37,565 nucleotides of DNA from Candidatus Binatia bacterium. GTDB taxonomy: Bacteria > Desulfobacterota > Binatia > Bin18. The stretch covers positions 1 to 37,565 of the forward strand of contig JAJDZM010000135.1 in assembly GCA_022824615.1 (NCBI GenBank), given 5' to 3'. The stretch's first letter is position 1. Each line of letters begins with the position of its first letter. Position numbers and translations under genes: made by a program. Under the pieces are notes generated by a model. The model was not told where the DNA came from. It made no database searches and saw nothing but the letters and a program-made list of their open reading frames with translations. Shown here piece after piece: positions 15,091 to 23,786 of the stretch.

Positions 15091-17391
15091 CTACAGCAGG
15101 TAGTACTGGAGACGAATCCAGAACAGATCGCGGTCCGCCCACAGGTGCAGCCCCGTACCATCGGTATCGTTGCGGCCGCCCATATACATGACCGTGCCGG
15201 CAAAGATGTCGAGGTTGCGGATGAGGAAGTCATGCCAGTAGCTCTGGGCCAGAATCAGCGGATGCTTAGAGTTCACCGAGTAGGCGACCGCAAACAGCGG
15301 TTCCAGCTTGCCCCGGAAGTAAAAACCCGACAGGCCAAAGGTGTACAACTGATTAAACCGATGGTGCCGGTCTCGCGGTGCGTTGGTGAAGGCGTTGACA
15401 CCCGAGGGCCGGTTGTCGTTCTGGTAGGTGGTCAGGGCCTGGAAGGTGTAGAAGGTCGCCTGGTCGCCAATACCGCCCGGCAGGCCGCGCGTCCAAGCCA
15501 TACCCGGAAAGGACTGAATGGATTGAATCAGGTCAAAGCCGATCATACTCCGCCACACAGACGAGCCCTGCTTGATCCGCGCGCCGTTGATCTTCTTACC
15601 TGGACACACGTTCACACCGGGTGCGCAAGGATGGCCCTCACCATCGCTGTGCGGTCCGGTGATGAGCGGGTCAACGCCCGGTGCGCCGAAGACTGCACCG
15701 TGACGGTCGACCCCGTTTTCGGCGGCATACGCATCAACCGCCGCGGCGTACTCCGGGTTGTTATCCAGTCTGGCCAGATATACCTCCCGAGCGTGCTGCA
15801 ACTTCGCATCAAAGTGCGCTTGAGACCGGCCACCATAGTTTGAGCCGCCCCAGTTGCGCCCCTCATTGGTCGACCAACTCTGCTCCAGGCGGAACACCGC
15901 GCCGGTGTAGTCGAAGTCGTTATACGTGACCGTGAAGCCAAACACATTCGTCCACGGATATGAGTGGGCGACCTCGAAACACGCGGTCGCAGCCCGGTCG
16001 TTGTCCGGGTTGCCGTCCTGGCTGTAGCCCAACATATCGACCCCGCTGAAAAACGAAGCTCGATTCTCTTCGAAACACCGGTCCAGGGCGCGGCGGAAGT
16101 GTAGCATATTGTCCGGGTTGCTCGGGTCATGCGCAAAGAACCCTCCGGGTGAACCCAGCAGGGTGTTGCTGAAGGAGCTGAGTCGTCGGCCGTACTGGTC
16201 CACCCTGCCGAGTCCGTCGTCGTGGTCTACGCCAAAGAAGGACGGCAGGTCAAACACGGCATACGGATCGACGCGCTTGTACATATAGTTGAGGGTGAAG
16301 TCGAAATTGTCGAATGCCTTTCCCATCATCCGGACACCGACCATGCTGTTGTCCCACTTTGTGCCGCGGATATGGTGAGTATGGCGACCGCCGCCAATCC
16401 GGTACAGGAAGTTTGTGCCTCGGCCGGCAGCGTCGTCCGTACACGGCACGTCGGCATTACAGCCGCTGTCCGGGGCCATATTCGCCAGGTTGCGCCCGAC
16501 CCGGAATACGGACCAGGGGTGGCGACTCCGGGCGTAGTCATGGTAGGGGCCCCACGGGACGCCCTTGGTGGTCAACACTCCCGGTGATGTCGGCGAATCA
16601 AAATAGTCCTCTACATCGCCAATATAGTTCGGGTCATCGTAGCGCAAACCGCCCCAGCCGCCTTCCAGGACCAAGTGCTGCACGAGTGAGCGCCAGCGCG
16701 GGGTGTAGAAGAATTCCAGACCGACATTGGACAGCAGGGTTCCCACGTTCCCGATGTCATACAGAAACTTGACGGCCCAGATCGGACTCCGAAAGTCCTC
16801 AAAGGCTTCGCCCACAGCCTGGTTTTGGTCCAGCCGTAGGGGGTTGGCAATGTCAATGGAGCGGAACAGATCGGATTCCCCCCACACGATCTGCTGTTTG
16901 CCCAGCTTCATCGACAGCCGATGGCCCATCACATCCCCGAAGTCCACATCCAGATTCATTTCCCGGAAGCCGTTCTCGGGAAAAGTGAAAGACTTGAACT
17001 GCTTGATGCGGTGGGAGTACATATCGTCATACTTGTCGCGTACTTCGTAGACCGGGTCAAAACGGCCCCGATACATAAAAGAGAAGTCGGCGCGCCGCAC
17101 CCCTGGGATCTTGATGTTCTTACCGAACAGGCCGCCTTCGGTTGACACCAAATCTTGATACTCGTACTCTACGCGCAACTCGTTACGCCACTGCACCCAC
17201 TCGAAGTTATCGCCGGGGCTGCCGTCAAATTGAAAGGCGTGCTGCATCTCATACACGACTTGAATCTCTGAATCCCCCACTCGGATCGTCGCTTGCGCGG
17301 GGCTGGTGAGCCATACGAGTCCCGCTACGACAGCCAGCCCAGCCACCAATCCTCTCAGGCCCGAGCGCTGTTTCCTGTTGTGTTTGGTCAT
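15091..17391 (-). CDS. DUF1302-like outer-membrane beta-barrel protein, paralogue B
   Basis: A 766-residue paralogue of the gene at 12660. The N-terminal half and the last 150 residues are nearly identical at both DNA and protein level, including the signal peptide (cleavage after AQA at 32-34), the GKQQIVWGESDLFRS motif and the end WIRLQYYLL. The centre diverges: the stretch after MYKRVDP and the stretch around the HPCAPGVNVC cysteines share little sequence with paralogue A. ATG 17391 follows AGGAGGGAAGG. Spacing of 172 bases with a terminator means separate transcripts. Role as for paralogue A; different loops suggest different ligand or surface specificity. Confidence 0.78.
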   Translation of the reverse strand: MTKHNRKQRSGLRGLVAGLAVVAGLVWLTSPAQATIRVGDSEIQVVYEMQHAFQFDGSPGDNFEWVQWRNELRVEYEYQDLVSTEGGLFGKNIKIPGVRRADFSFMYRGRFDPVYEVRDKYDDMYSHRIKQFKSFTFPENGFREMNLDVDFGDVMGHRLSMKLGKQQIVWGESDLFRSIDIANPLRLDQNQAVGEAFEDFRSPIWAVKFLYDIGNVGTLLSNVGLEFFYTPRWRSLVQHLVLEGGWGGLRYDDPNYIGDVEDYFDSPTSPGVLTTKGVPWGPYHDYARSRHPWSVFRVGRNLANMAPDSGCNADVPCTDDAAGRGTNFLYRIGGGRHTHHIRGTKWDNSMVGVRMMGKAFDNFDFTLNYMYKRVDPYAVFDLPSFFGVDHDDGLGRVDQYGRRLSSFSNTLLGSPGGFFAHDPSNPDNMLHFRRALDRCFEENRASFFSGVDMLGYSQDGNPDNDRAATACFEVAHSYPWTNVFGFTVTYNDFDYTGAVFRLEQSWSTNEGRNWGGSNYGGRSQAHFDAKLQHAREVYLARLDNNPEYAAAVDAYAAENGVDRHGAVFGAPGVDPLITGPHSDGEGHPCAPGVNVCPGKKINGARIKQGSSVWRSMIGFDLIQSIQSFPGMAWTRGLPGGIGDQATFYTFQALTTYQNDNRPSGVNAFTNAPRDRHHRFNQLYTFGLSGFYFRGKLEPLFAVAYSVNSKHPLILAQSYWHDFLIRNLDIFAGTVMYMGGRNDTDGTGLHLWADRDLFWIRLQYYLL

Positions 17392-17622
17392 AAACCTTCC
17401 CTCCTGTAACAAAATGTTATCCTCCCAAGATGCTATCTTCCTTACTTTGCCTCACGCTGTGTTTTCCCGGTTGCGGCCGGTCACCCCCTTTCCCCATATC
17501 CCTATGCAAGGCATCAGACAGAAGTCTTATTCCATATCCACGCTGCTTCTAGCGCTATTCTTTATATTTTGCAACTACCTAGACGGGTATTTCCCGATGT
17601 TTCTACTCTTGTGGTTCTGCTC

Positions 17623-17651
17623 TTGACAAATGCGGCCGCTTTCTTTAATAG
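17623..17651 (+). promoter_or_regulatory. sigma70-like promoter for the small lipoprotein gene
   Basis: A consensus -35 TTGACA at 17623-17628 is followed by TTTAAT at 17644-17649 (15-base spacer) or TAATAG at 17646-17651 (17-base spacer). Either places the transcript start within a few bases of the ATG at 17660, so the mRNA would be leaderless or nearly so. Confidence 0.5.
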
Positions 17652-17659
17652 ACCGCTCC

Positions 17660-17944
17660 ATGCAGGATATTTTTTCTCATTACGGCAAATGGTTGCGGAA
17701 CGGGCTCGTTGCATGTGGAATTGGGTCGATTGTCGTGCTGGGTGGGTGTGAACTCGGTGCTCCCCCCATCGAAGAGGTCAAGGATGCTGAGCCCAAACCG
17801 TCTTTGGTCGATCAGTATAAGCAAGCCAATAAGGATAGCCGGGATCCCGGATTGGCGGCGAACCCCAAAGCCCTCGGGGAGTCCTTGTTGACAAACCCTG
17901 AAGGGGCGATGCAAAAAGGCGGAGAAGATCTGGAGAGTGAGTAA
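17660..17944 (+). CDS. small lipoprotein
   Basis: A 94-residue protein with a lipoprotein signal: n-region MQDIFSHYGKWLRNG, hydrophobic core, and lipobox LGGC with the lipidated Cys30. The mature part is short, charged and proline/glycine containing (ELGAPPIEEVKDAEPKPSLVDQYKQ), with no recognised domain. The frame is open back to ATG 17630, but that codon lies in the promoter spacer, so 17660 is preferred. There is no Shine-Dalgarno, fitting a leaderless message. It is the only plus-strand gene inside the envelope block and has its own terminator, so it is independently expressed. Confidence 0.65.
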   Translation: MQDIFSHYGKWLRNGLVACGIGSIVVLGGCELGAPPIEEVKDAEPKPSLVDQYKQANKDSRDPGLAANPKALGESLLTNPEGAMQKGGEDLESE

Positions 17945-17965
17945 CAAAGCCCTCGGCTTTGTTTT
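17943..17965 (+). terminator. terminator of the small lipoprotein gene
   Basis: AACAAAGCC/GGCTTTGTT with a 3-base loop followed by TT. The first arm overlaps the stop codon. Confidence 0.8.
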
Positions 17966-18274
17966 CCAGACCGCGCTCTCGCATTTTTGTAAAAATTCGC
18001 GCGTGGCTATTGTGACCACGCGCTTGTCCCACCCGGTCCATTTCTACCCATAGACGGTTTTTTTGAGAGATTTCGGCGATAAAAGGGCTGCCGCTCCTGT
18101 GGAGCGGCGCTTGAGTCAGACTGCTTTCCTTCTGTAACTGCGCCATCTGACCGCTCCGGGCGGAGGCCGCGTGTTGTATCTGCCAGAGGCCTCAGCCAAC
18201 CAATGGGGGGTGATGCATATTGTGGCGTGAGCCTCCCGGGACCGGTCCGGCGGCCCCGCCTCGGGCCGCTCGTC

Positions 18275-18329
18275 CTCCCGCTGCCTGGGAGGGCGGCCAG
18301 GATGGCCGCCATGCGGGCTGGAAGCCCGC
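18275..18329. repeat. three back-to-back perfect hairpins (REP-like)
   Basis: The arms CTCCC/GGGAG, GGCGGCC/GGCCGCC and GCGGGCT/AGCCCGC follow one another with loops of 7, 5 and 3 bases. The GCGGGCTGGAAGCCCGC unit resembles widely dispersed intergenic palindromes. No transposase is nearby. Confidence 0.65.
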
Positions 18330-18406
18330 ACTCCTAAAGAAGGAGAGAGCCACGCTACACGGCATTGTGATTTGCTCTAGGGCCTCCACTATAGTCTTCG
18401 GACAAA

Positions 18407-18437
18407 AAAAGAGGCAGCCTCAGAGGCTGCCTCTTTT
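18407..18437. terminator. terminator after RND exporter A
   Basis: AAAAGAGGCAGCC/GGCTGCCTCTTTT with a 5-base loop, and A/T runs on both sides. It lies 27 bases downstream of the RND-A stop on the minus strand and could also stop plus-strand reading. Confidence 0.9.
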
Positions 18438-18464
18438 GCCTTCAGCCAAGAAGGGATAGCGGTT

Positions 18465-20855
18465 TTAGGCAATAATACCTTCTCTGGCGGCACGAACAAA
18501 GAACTTCGGATGCCAGAGCACCAATGCCGACGGGACAAAGGTACAGGCGCCAAGGAAGCTGATGCCCATCCACAACGCCAGCAGCAGGCCCATTTCCGAG
18601 CAGAACCGGATGTTCGAGAACGCCCACAGGACCGTCGCGGTAATCAGGGTTGCCGCAGTAAAGGCCACGGCTTTCCCCGCGGTCGCGAGTCCTAAGCGAA
18701 CGGCATCGTTGATATCGCCGTCGTATTCTTCCACCGCTCGACTGACGATATATAAGGCATAGTCAATGCCAAATCCGACCCCGACGGTCACCACCGGCAG
18801 AGACTGTAAGTTAATGCCAATATTCCGCACGCCCATATACGCGTTCACCACGCCGTCGGCCAGAAACAGGCCGATCATCATCACGACTGCGGCGACCGGG
18901 GAACGGTAGGTAAACATCACGATCAGGAAGATCGTCCCAAAACCCAGGCCGTGCATATACAGGTTGTTTTTGAGTATCTCTTCATTCGCCGCCGCCGTCA
19001 CCCCGATCAAACCACCGGCCAGACGCCAGTCTGCATTGGGCAGGGGATTGTCAGCAACGAATTTTCGCGCTTCCTGAATAATCCGGGCGATATTATCCCC
19101 CTGGTGATTGGCGCAGTAGAATGTCACCCGCGAAACCGTATAGCTCGGGTCGAGAAATTTCGACGACTCGCCAGGCGGTGTTCCGGCAAAATAGTAGAAG
19201 AAGAGTGAACTCACCCGCCGGGCACTGGCCGGGATGGACCCCCAGCGTGGCTGCATATCATAGAACGTCATATTAATGGCCTGAATGATGTCAGCCAGCG
19301 AGAAGCTGTAGCCGATGTCCCTATCACGTTCCATGTGACGCTGGAATTTTTCGAGCTGTCGCAATAAATCGGGGTTCTTGAGCACCTCTTTGTCGCGCCC
19401 CTCGACCACAATGATGAGGGGTTCAATTCCGCCGAAATATTTTTGAATCTCGATATGAGCCTGATTATACGGCGACTCCAGATGCAACAGCGGCGTGGCC
19501 GCGGTCGGGTCGCCGATGGTGAGGTGCCGAATCTGGGTCAGGGCAATGAGAAAGGAAACAACCCAGAAGATAACAATCATCCTGGCGTTTTTGGGAGTCG
19601 TGATCCAGGCTGCGCAGCTGTCAGCAAAACGCTGGAACCAGCCGTTCTCGCGTTTCAGGACCTTTTCCGGGTCAGGCGCGTTGAGGTAGTAGTACACCAC
19701 CGGGTTCATGAGCAGTTCGCTGATCGCCACCGAGGCGACCCAGATCGAGGCCGAGATGGCGATCTTCTGCAGGATGACCACCGGCACAACCACGATGACG
19801 AGCATGCCCAGTGAGTCGGTAATAATACCGCTCAGGGTTGGCACGAATAATTCGGCAAACGCGGCGACAATCGCCTTTTCCTTATTCCACTGCCACTTGT
19901 GGTATTCCTCATAATAGCGCTCGTGCATCTGCACCGAATGGCTTATGGCCCGGGCCGTGACAAAGAATGGAATCACCAAAGCCAGCGGGTCCATGGAGAA
20001 GCCCATCATGGCCTGGATACCCAGACCCCAAAAGGCCGATACAACGCCGGTGATGGTCGGGCGCAACGCCCCCCGCCAATCGTGGAAGTAAAGGTAGAGT
20101 AATATCCAGCACACTGCCGCCGCGGCGAGGAAGATGTAGAACACCTCGTTCGCGTAGTAGTAGATCCAGCCGTAAAGCTGGGGCTCGCCGGCCACCCAGA
20201 TCGTCTCCTCGGCAGTCTCAAACGGTTCTTTGACGGTCCGGCGAATCTCTTCAAAGACGGTCCTGTAGTCAAGTCTCCCCTCAATGAAGTTGGCTTTTAG
20301 CAGGAGGGCCTGACCGTTCAGGGAGACCAACTGGCCGTAGATGGTTTCGGTATTGTAACAAATCTCCTTGATTTCAGCGACTTCCCGGTCCGTCTTGGGT
20401 GGACGCCGCATGACCGGGGGGGTGGCGATCGTTCCTCCTGACACGGTGAGATAGCGCGTCGTGCGGTGACCGACCGACTCAATCTGGTCGTGGTTCACCC
20501 CGGTGACGCGGTCCATGGCCTGCGTCATATCGTAGACTTTTCTGAGCAGACCCGTTGTAAAAACGTCGCCCTTGTCCACTTTCAGCATCACGTTGACGTT
20601 ATTCGCCCCGCCGAATTGATCGGCAAAACGAAAATGTACGCGGACGAAGGGGTGGCGATACGGCAGCAGATCGTTAAAGCTGGTCGACATTTCAATCGAC
20701 AACGCCTGCCAGGCCATGAAACCGGTGATGAGCAATACCCCGATCGTAATCAGAAAACGATTGCGGATCAGGCCTTCTCCCAAACGATAGAGCGCGGCAC
20801 GATCCCTGGAATGCGCTTCGAGCTCTTCAATAGTCGGTATCTTTCTCTCAGCCAC
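18465..20855 (-). CDS. RND-superfamily exporter A (MMPL/COG1033 type)
   Basis: A 796-residue inner-membrane protein with the duplicated RND layout. TM1 is near 35-53, a periplasmic domain spans about 55-230, and a TM bundle follows (IFLAAAAVCWILLYLYF near 241 onward). A second periplasmic domain lies near 450-600 and a final bundle at the C-terminus. The C-terminal half has GVGFGIDYALYIVSR (Asp698-Tyr699), the proton-relay type pair. The matching N-terminal position reads ARAISHSVQ (Ser305-His306). It starts at GTG 20855 with AAGGAG 7 bases upstream. No membrane-fusion or TolC-type gene is nearby. It follows the Ycf48-like gene by 68 bases, so the two are probably co-transcribed. Export of a lipid-like molecule is inferred from the family, not shown. 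Confidence 0.9.
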   Translation of the reverse strand: MAERKIPTIEELEAHSRDRAALYRLGEGLIRNRFLITIGVLLITGFMAWQALSIEMSTSFNDLLPYRHPFVRVHFRFADQFGGANNVNVMLKVDKGDVFTTGLLRKVYDMTQAMDRVTGVNHDQIESVGHRTTRYLTVSGGTIATPPVMRRPPKTDREVAEIKEICYNTETIYGQLVSLNGQALLLKANFIEGRLDYRTVFEEIRRTVKEPFETAEETIWVAGEPQLYGWIYYYANEVFYIFLAAAAVCWILLYLYFHDWRGALRPTITGVVSAFWGLGIQAMMGFSMDPLALVIPFFVTARAISHSVQMHERYYEEYHKWQWNKEKAIVAAFAELFVPTLSGIITDSLGMLVIVVVPVVILQKIAISASIWVASVAISELLMNPVVYYYLNAPDPEKVLKRENGWFQRFADSCAAWITTPKNARMIVIFWVVSFLIALTQIRHLTIGDPTAATPLLHLESPYNQAHIEIQKYFGGIEPLIIVVEGRDKEVLKNPDLLRQLEKFQRHMERDRDIGYSFSLADIIQAINMTFYDMQPRWGSIPASARRVSSLFFYYFAGTPPGESSKFLDPSYTVSRVTFYCANHQGDNIARIIQEARKFVADNPLPNADWRLAGGLIGVTAAANEEILKNNLYMHGLGFGTIFLIVMFTYRSPVAAVVMMIGLFLADGVVNAYMGVRNIGINLQSLPVVTVGVGFGIDYALYIVSRAVEEYDGDINDAVRLGLATAGKAVAFTAATLITATVLWAFSNIRFCSEMGLLLALWMGISFLGACTFVPSALVLWHPKFFVRAAREGIIA

Positions 20856-20923
20856 GATTTTCTCCTTTTTGCTAATCTTTCACTCTACGTGATGTTGCTG
20901 TGCGCCGGCGTTCAGACGCTGAA

Positions 20924-22060
20924 CTAATGCGCGGCAGCTTGCTCTTCTTCCACTTCCTGCTCAACCAACTGCCAGCTCTTGCCTCCATCGCCGGTGGTCA
21001 TGATGGTGCCTTTCCCGCCGACCAGAACGCCCTTGCCATTTTCCCCGAACGCAACAGCATTGATCCAGGTGTAGACGCCATCCGGTGTCTGGGTCGGACC
21101 CCAGTTGGCCCCACTGTCGGTGGTATCAAGCACAACCGCATTCATACCAGCGAGGACAAGGCGACCGTTCCCACCCGGCGTATCAACATCGTAGAGATGC
21201 AGCGCCGGAACATCCGCATTGCTGCCCTCACGCGCTATCCAGGTCCAGTTCTGACCGCCGTCAGTGGTTTTCGCAATAGCCCCACCAGCGCCGACCATCA
21301 CTCCATTATCGGGGTCGCTAAAGTGCACCTTGAAAAACGCACCCATCACCATGACGTCCCGCACGCCCCCCTGCTCAACGAGTTCATCGAGCAGAGTGTC
21401 GTGCTGCGCCCCCCAGGTTTTACCGCCATCGGTGGTGTAACGGACATTGCCGTATTCACCGACCATCCAGCCGATATTTTTGTCCAGAAATTGCACGCTG
21501 TAATAGATAATGTCAGGCACGGCGAGACTGGTGAACTCGGACAGGCCGATCTGAGACACGTCCATACGCTCGACGTTCCAGGTCTCTCCGCCATTGTCGG
21601 TCCACATCCAGGTTGATTCATCACCACACGCCCAGCCGTGCAGTTGGTCAACAAAGGAGACCGCCATCAGGGTCTTGTCCGTATCCGCGGTCTGGGCTGC
21701 CCACGTTTTCCCACCGTCTCGGGAGTGGATGACGGCCCCATTATGGCCGACTGCCCAGCCATGCTCACCGGCGAAGCTGACGTTGTTCAGCGTCCAGACC
21801 ACACCGCTATCAACGTCCTCCCAGGTGTTGCCTGCATCCTCAGTCCGCAAGATGCGACCGGCGTAGCCCACGGACACAAAGGTATCGCCCGTGACGTGAG
21901 CGACGCCAAGAAATTTGTCGGTCCGGACAAGCAGCGATGTGCTCCATGCGGTCGGCTGCTCTCCATGACAGCCCGCCAAGCCGAGTAGGGTCGCAAGAGT
22001 AAACAGCGCGACGAAAAGGCTGGCGCATCTCTGGGCCAAGTGGGCCCTATCGGTATTCAT
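20924..22060 (-). CDS. Ycf48/HCF136-like beta-propeller lipoprotein
   Basis: A 378-residue lipoprotein: signal ending LLGLAGC with the lipidated Cys31, then a run of BNR-type repeats. The G-x-x-G...T-x-D-G-G-x-T-W motif recurs as RTEDAGNTW, HSRDGGKTW, WTDNGGETW, TTDGGKTW, TTDGGQNW and TGDGGKSW, consistent with a seven-bladed propeller. Ycf48/HCF136 are photosystem II assembly factors in plants and cyanobacteria. In non-photosynthetic bacteria relatives commonly accompany DUF1329 and RND genes, with no known role. ATG 22060 is chosen because the signal peptide begins there, with GGGAGG 11 bases upstream. Co-transcription with RND-A suggests an assembly or partner role at the membrane. Confidence 0.87.
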   Translation of the reverse strand: MNTDRAHLAQRCASLFVALFTLATLLGLAGCHGEQPTAWSTSLLVRTDKFLGVAHVTGDTFVSVGYAGRILRTEDAGNTWEDVDSGVVWTLNNVSFAGEHGWAVGHNGAVIHSRDGGKTWAAQTADTDKTLMAVSFVDQLHGWACGDESTWMWTDNGGETWNVERMDVSQIGLSEFTSLAVPDIIYYSVQFLDKNIGWMVGEYGNVRYTTDGGKTWGAQHDTLLDELVEQGGVRDVMVMGAFFKVHFSDPDNGVMVGAGGAIAKTTDGGQNWTWIAREGSNADVPALHLYDVDTPGGNGRLVLAGMNAVVLDTTDSGANWGPTQTPDGVYTWINAVAFGENGKGVLVGGKGTIMTTGDGGKSWQLVEQEVEEEQAAAH

Positions 22061-22236
22061 AACGTGGTAACCTCCCTTATTGGTTGTGGACGACTTGCAC
22101 GCGGGTTCCCCAAGAGGATGTCGTGCCTTCCGTCCTTTGCATTTTTTTACGACAAAAGTCAAGAGACGATCAGGCATGGTCGCCTCGACCTTGCCGCAGC
22201 TTTCCTCCTCAAAATGAAGGACCTTCTTATCAAAAT

Positions 22237-22272
22237 AAAAATCCCCCGTACAGGGTTGTACGGGGGATTTTT
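22237..22272 (-). terminator. terminator after DUF1329-A
   Basis: A perfect 16-base stem AAAAATCCCCCGTACA/TGTACGGGGGATTTTT with a 4-base loop and T-run on the minus strand, 30 bases past the DUF1329-A stop. It separates that gene from the Ycf48-RND-A unit. Confidence 0.9.
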
Positions 22273-22302
22273 TCGTCACAACAGGGCAGGGGGCTATGAC
22301 GT

Positions 22303-23601
22303 TTAGCGAGCGCTCTGGATCAGGAAATTCACGGTGAACGCCTCAGGTGTGTTCCACTCTTTGGCGGTATTGAAATACCAGTCGTACTTCGGTACGTAGT
22401 ACTCGTCATACCCTGGAGGGCAATCCCACTTGGAGCTATGGGTGATCTGCATATCGATCACCTGGCCGTTATGGGTAAAGACCTGCTCCTCGTCGTAGTC
22501 CGCGGCAATATACTTTTCAGAGGGCTTCGTCGAGATGTTCATGAGCTGGGTCCAGGTTTTCCAGATCTCACCACCCTGGTCATACGTCTCCGACCATGAG
22601 GTGTTGAAATACTCTTTGTCGAGGTAGATAACCCGCTTGGAGTAGGCATACTGGTTATACCCAGTCGGGATGCCTTCGACGACCCATACCGGCCGACGTT
22701 CCCACTGCACTTGGTCTGACCACAGAAAGGCGGTCGCACCACTTCGACCGTCCGGGGCCGCAGCCCAGACGGCTCGACTCTGATAATGGCCTGAGTGGGC
22801 CGACATGAGCGTCTCTTTCTCGGCTAAGACACGCCACGTCCAGTATCCGGGCTTGGCGTTGAAACCCCAAATCGAGTCGATATCGATATCCGTGCCCCAG
22901 AAGGCGTCTGAGCGGTTCGCAACGCTGATACGCCGCACGCGGCGCAACTCGGGCAGATACATGTACGAATCATCCGGATTTTCGAGTGGCGTATACCGGA
23001 AGTTCAGCACGCCGGCACCCTTCAGATCGTTTGGAGCGTACAGCGGTCCCCATTGCTCGGTATAGGTAATCTGTGGGTTAAACGGCGCGATCGGCTTCGG
23101 GTCCATGTATAGCCGGCCTTCCCACTTCATCCGTCGCCAGAAGTGCGAGGCGTAGAAACGCTCCATCTCGCCCTTATAGTTCACGAGCTCGAGAATCCAG
23201 GGGCAGCCCACGTTGTCCGTGAAATCAGGAAAATACTCGTGGTTCCACATGGCCTTGGCACCGGCGAGGGGATCGTTGACGTCAATATTAGGAAACGGGC
23301 ACCCAGCGACGTAGTTGGTCAACGTCCGACCATCTTCCGACAAATTCACTTGACCGGCAAACTTTTCTGTCGCCTCCGAGTACGCTTTGGGCCATTCATA
23401 CTTGCGGTACTCGATGACCTTCATTTTCATGCCCTGGTTGATCATCCAGTTTGCGGTTGGATTGAGAACATCAGCCGCCTCGGCCATATTGCTCTGATCG
23501 ACGACATCCCCCGGTTGAGGGAATTGAGCGGCGGCTGGGACAACCCAGCTCCCTACGGCCGCGCATACAAGCGCGGCGGAAAAATATGCTTTCAGCTTCA
23601 T
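22303..23601 (-). CDS. DUF1329 periplasmic protein, paralogue A
   Basis: A 432-residue secreted protein. The signal peptide MKLKAYFSAALVCAAVGSWV is cleaved near AAA-Q at 25. The mature sequence has the DUF1329 landmarks LPELRRVRRISVANRSDAFW, YAYSKRVIYLDKEY and the end VNFLIQSAR. Several cysteines (AGCPFPN, NVGCPW, WDCPPGY) could form disulfides. DUF1329 proteins are often found beside DUF1302 and MMPL genes and are thought by some to have a LolA/LolB-like fold for hydrophobic ligands; that fold is not visible from sequence alone. ATG 23601 has AAAGGAGG 9 bases upstream. It is closed by its own strong terminator. Confidence 0.88.
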   Translation of the reverse strand: MKLKAYFSAALVCAAVGSWVVPAAAQFPQPGDVVDQSNMAEAADVLNPTANWMINQGMKMKVIEYRKYEWPKAYSEATEKFAGQVNLSEDGRTLTNYVAGCPFPNIDVNDPLAGAKAMWNHEYFPDFTDNVGCPWILELVNYKGEMERFYASHFWRRMKWEGRLYMDPKPIAPFNPQITYTEQWGPLYAPNDLKGAGVLNFRYTPLENPDDSYMYLPELRRVRRISVANRSDAFWGTDIDIDSIWGFNAKPGYWTWRVLAEKETLMSAHSGHYQSRAVWAAAPDGRSGATAFLWSDQVQWERRPVWVVEGIPTGYNQYAYSKRVIYLDKEYFNTSWSETYDQGGEIWKTWTQLMNISTKPSEKYIAADYDEEQVFTHNGQVIDMQITHSSKWDCPPGYDEYYVPKYDWYFNTAKEWNTPEAFTVNFLIQSAR

Positions 23602-23786
23602 ACTATAAGCCTCCTTTCGAGACCACTGCCCTGGGTGAAATTTCCTCCCCACCGTAATATGGAGCGTGGGGACAAGGATCAATAGCTCAACGGCAGGTTT
23701 TTTTCTACTACTGCGGAGGGGGAAACCCGAGGACCTTTGAAACACCCTGATGAGACCGTATTTTTGCAGTCCCGGAGGAAGGGTCT

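Larger units (their letters stand above)
17966..18464. other. gene-free convergent intergenic region with clustered hairpins
   Basis: This 499-base stretch lies between two convergent 3' ends and holds no credible gene. It contains perfect inverted repeats: GCGCGTGG/CCACGCGC (17999-18023), GCCGCTCC/GGAGCGGC (18090-18108), CTCCC/GGGAG (18275-18291), GGCGGCC/GGCCGCC (18292-18310) and GCGGGCT/AGCCCGC (18313-18329). The last three are back to back. Small open frames here are GC-rich and low in complexity. It looks like a landing place for REP-like palindromes. Confidence 0.7.

Noticed and set aside
17406..17420. Small inverted repeat GTAACA-AAA-TGTTAT upstream of DUF1302-B as an operator
   Set aside because: Only six-base arms with one mismatch and no regulator gene nearby; chance occurrence is likely.
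17966..18464. Several 60-120 codon frames on both strands
   Set aside because: They fall in palindrome-rich, low-complexity sequence between terminators and have no ribosome sites or recognisable domains.
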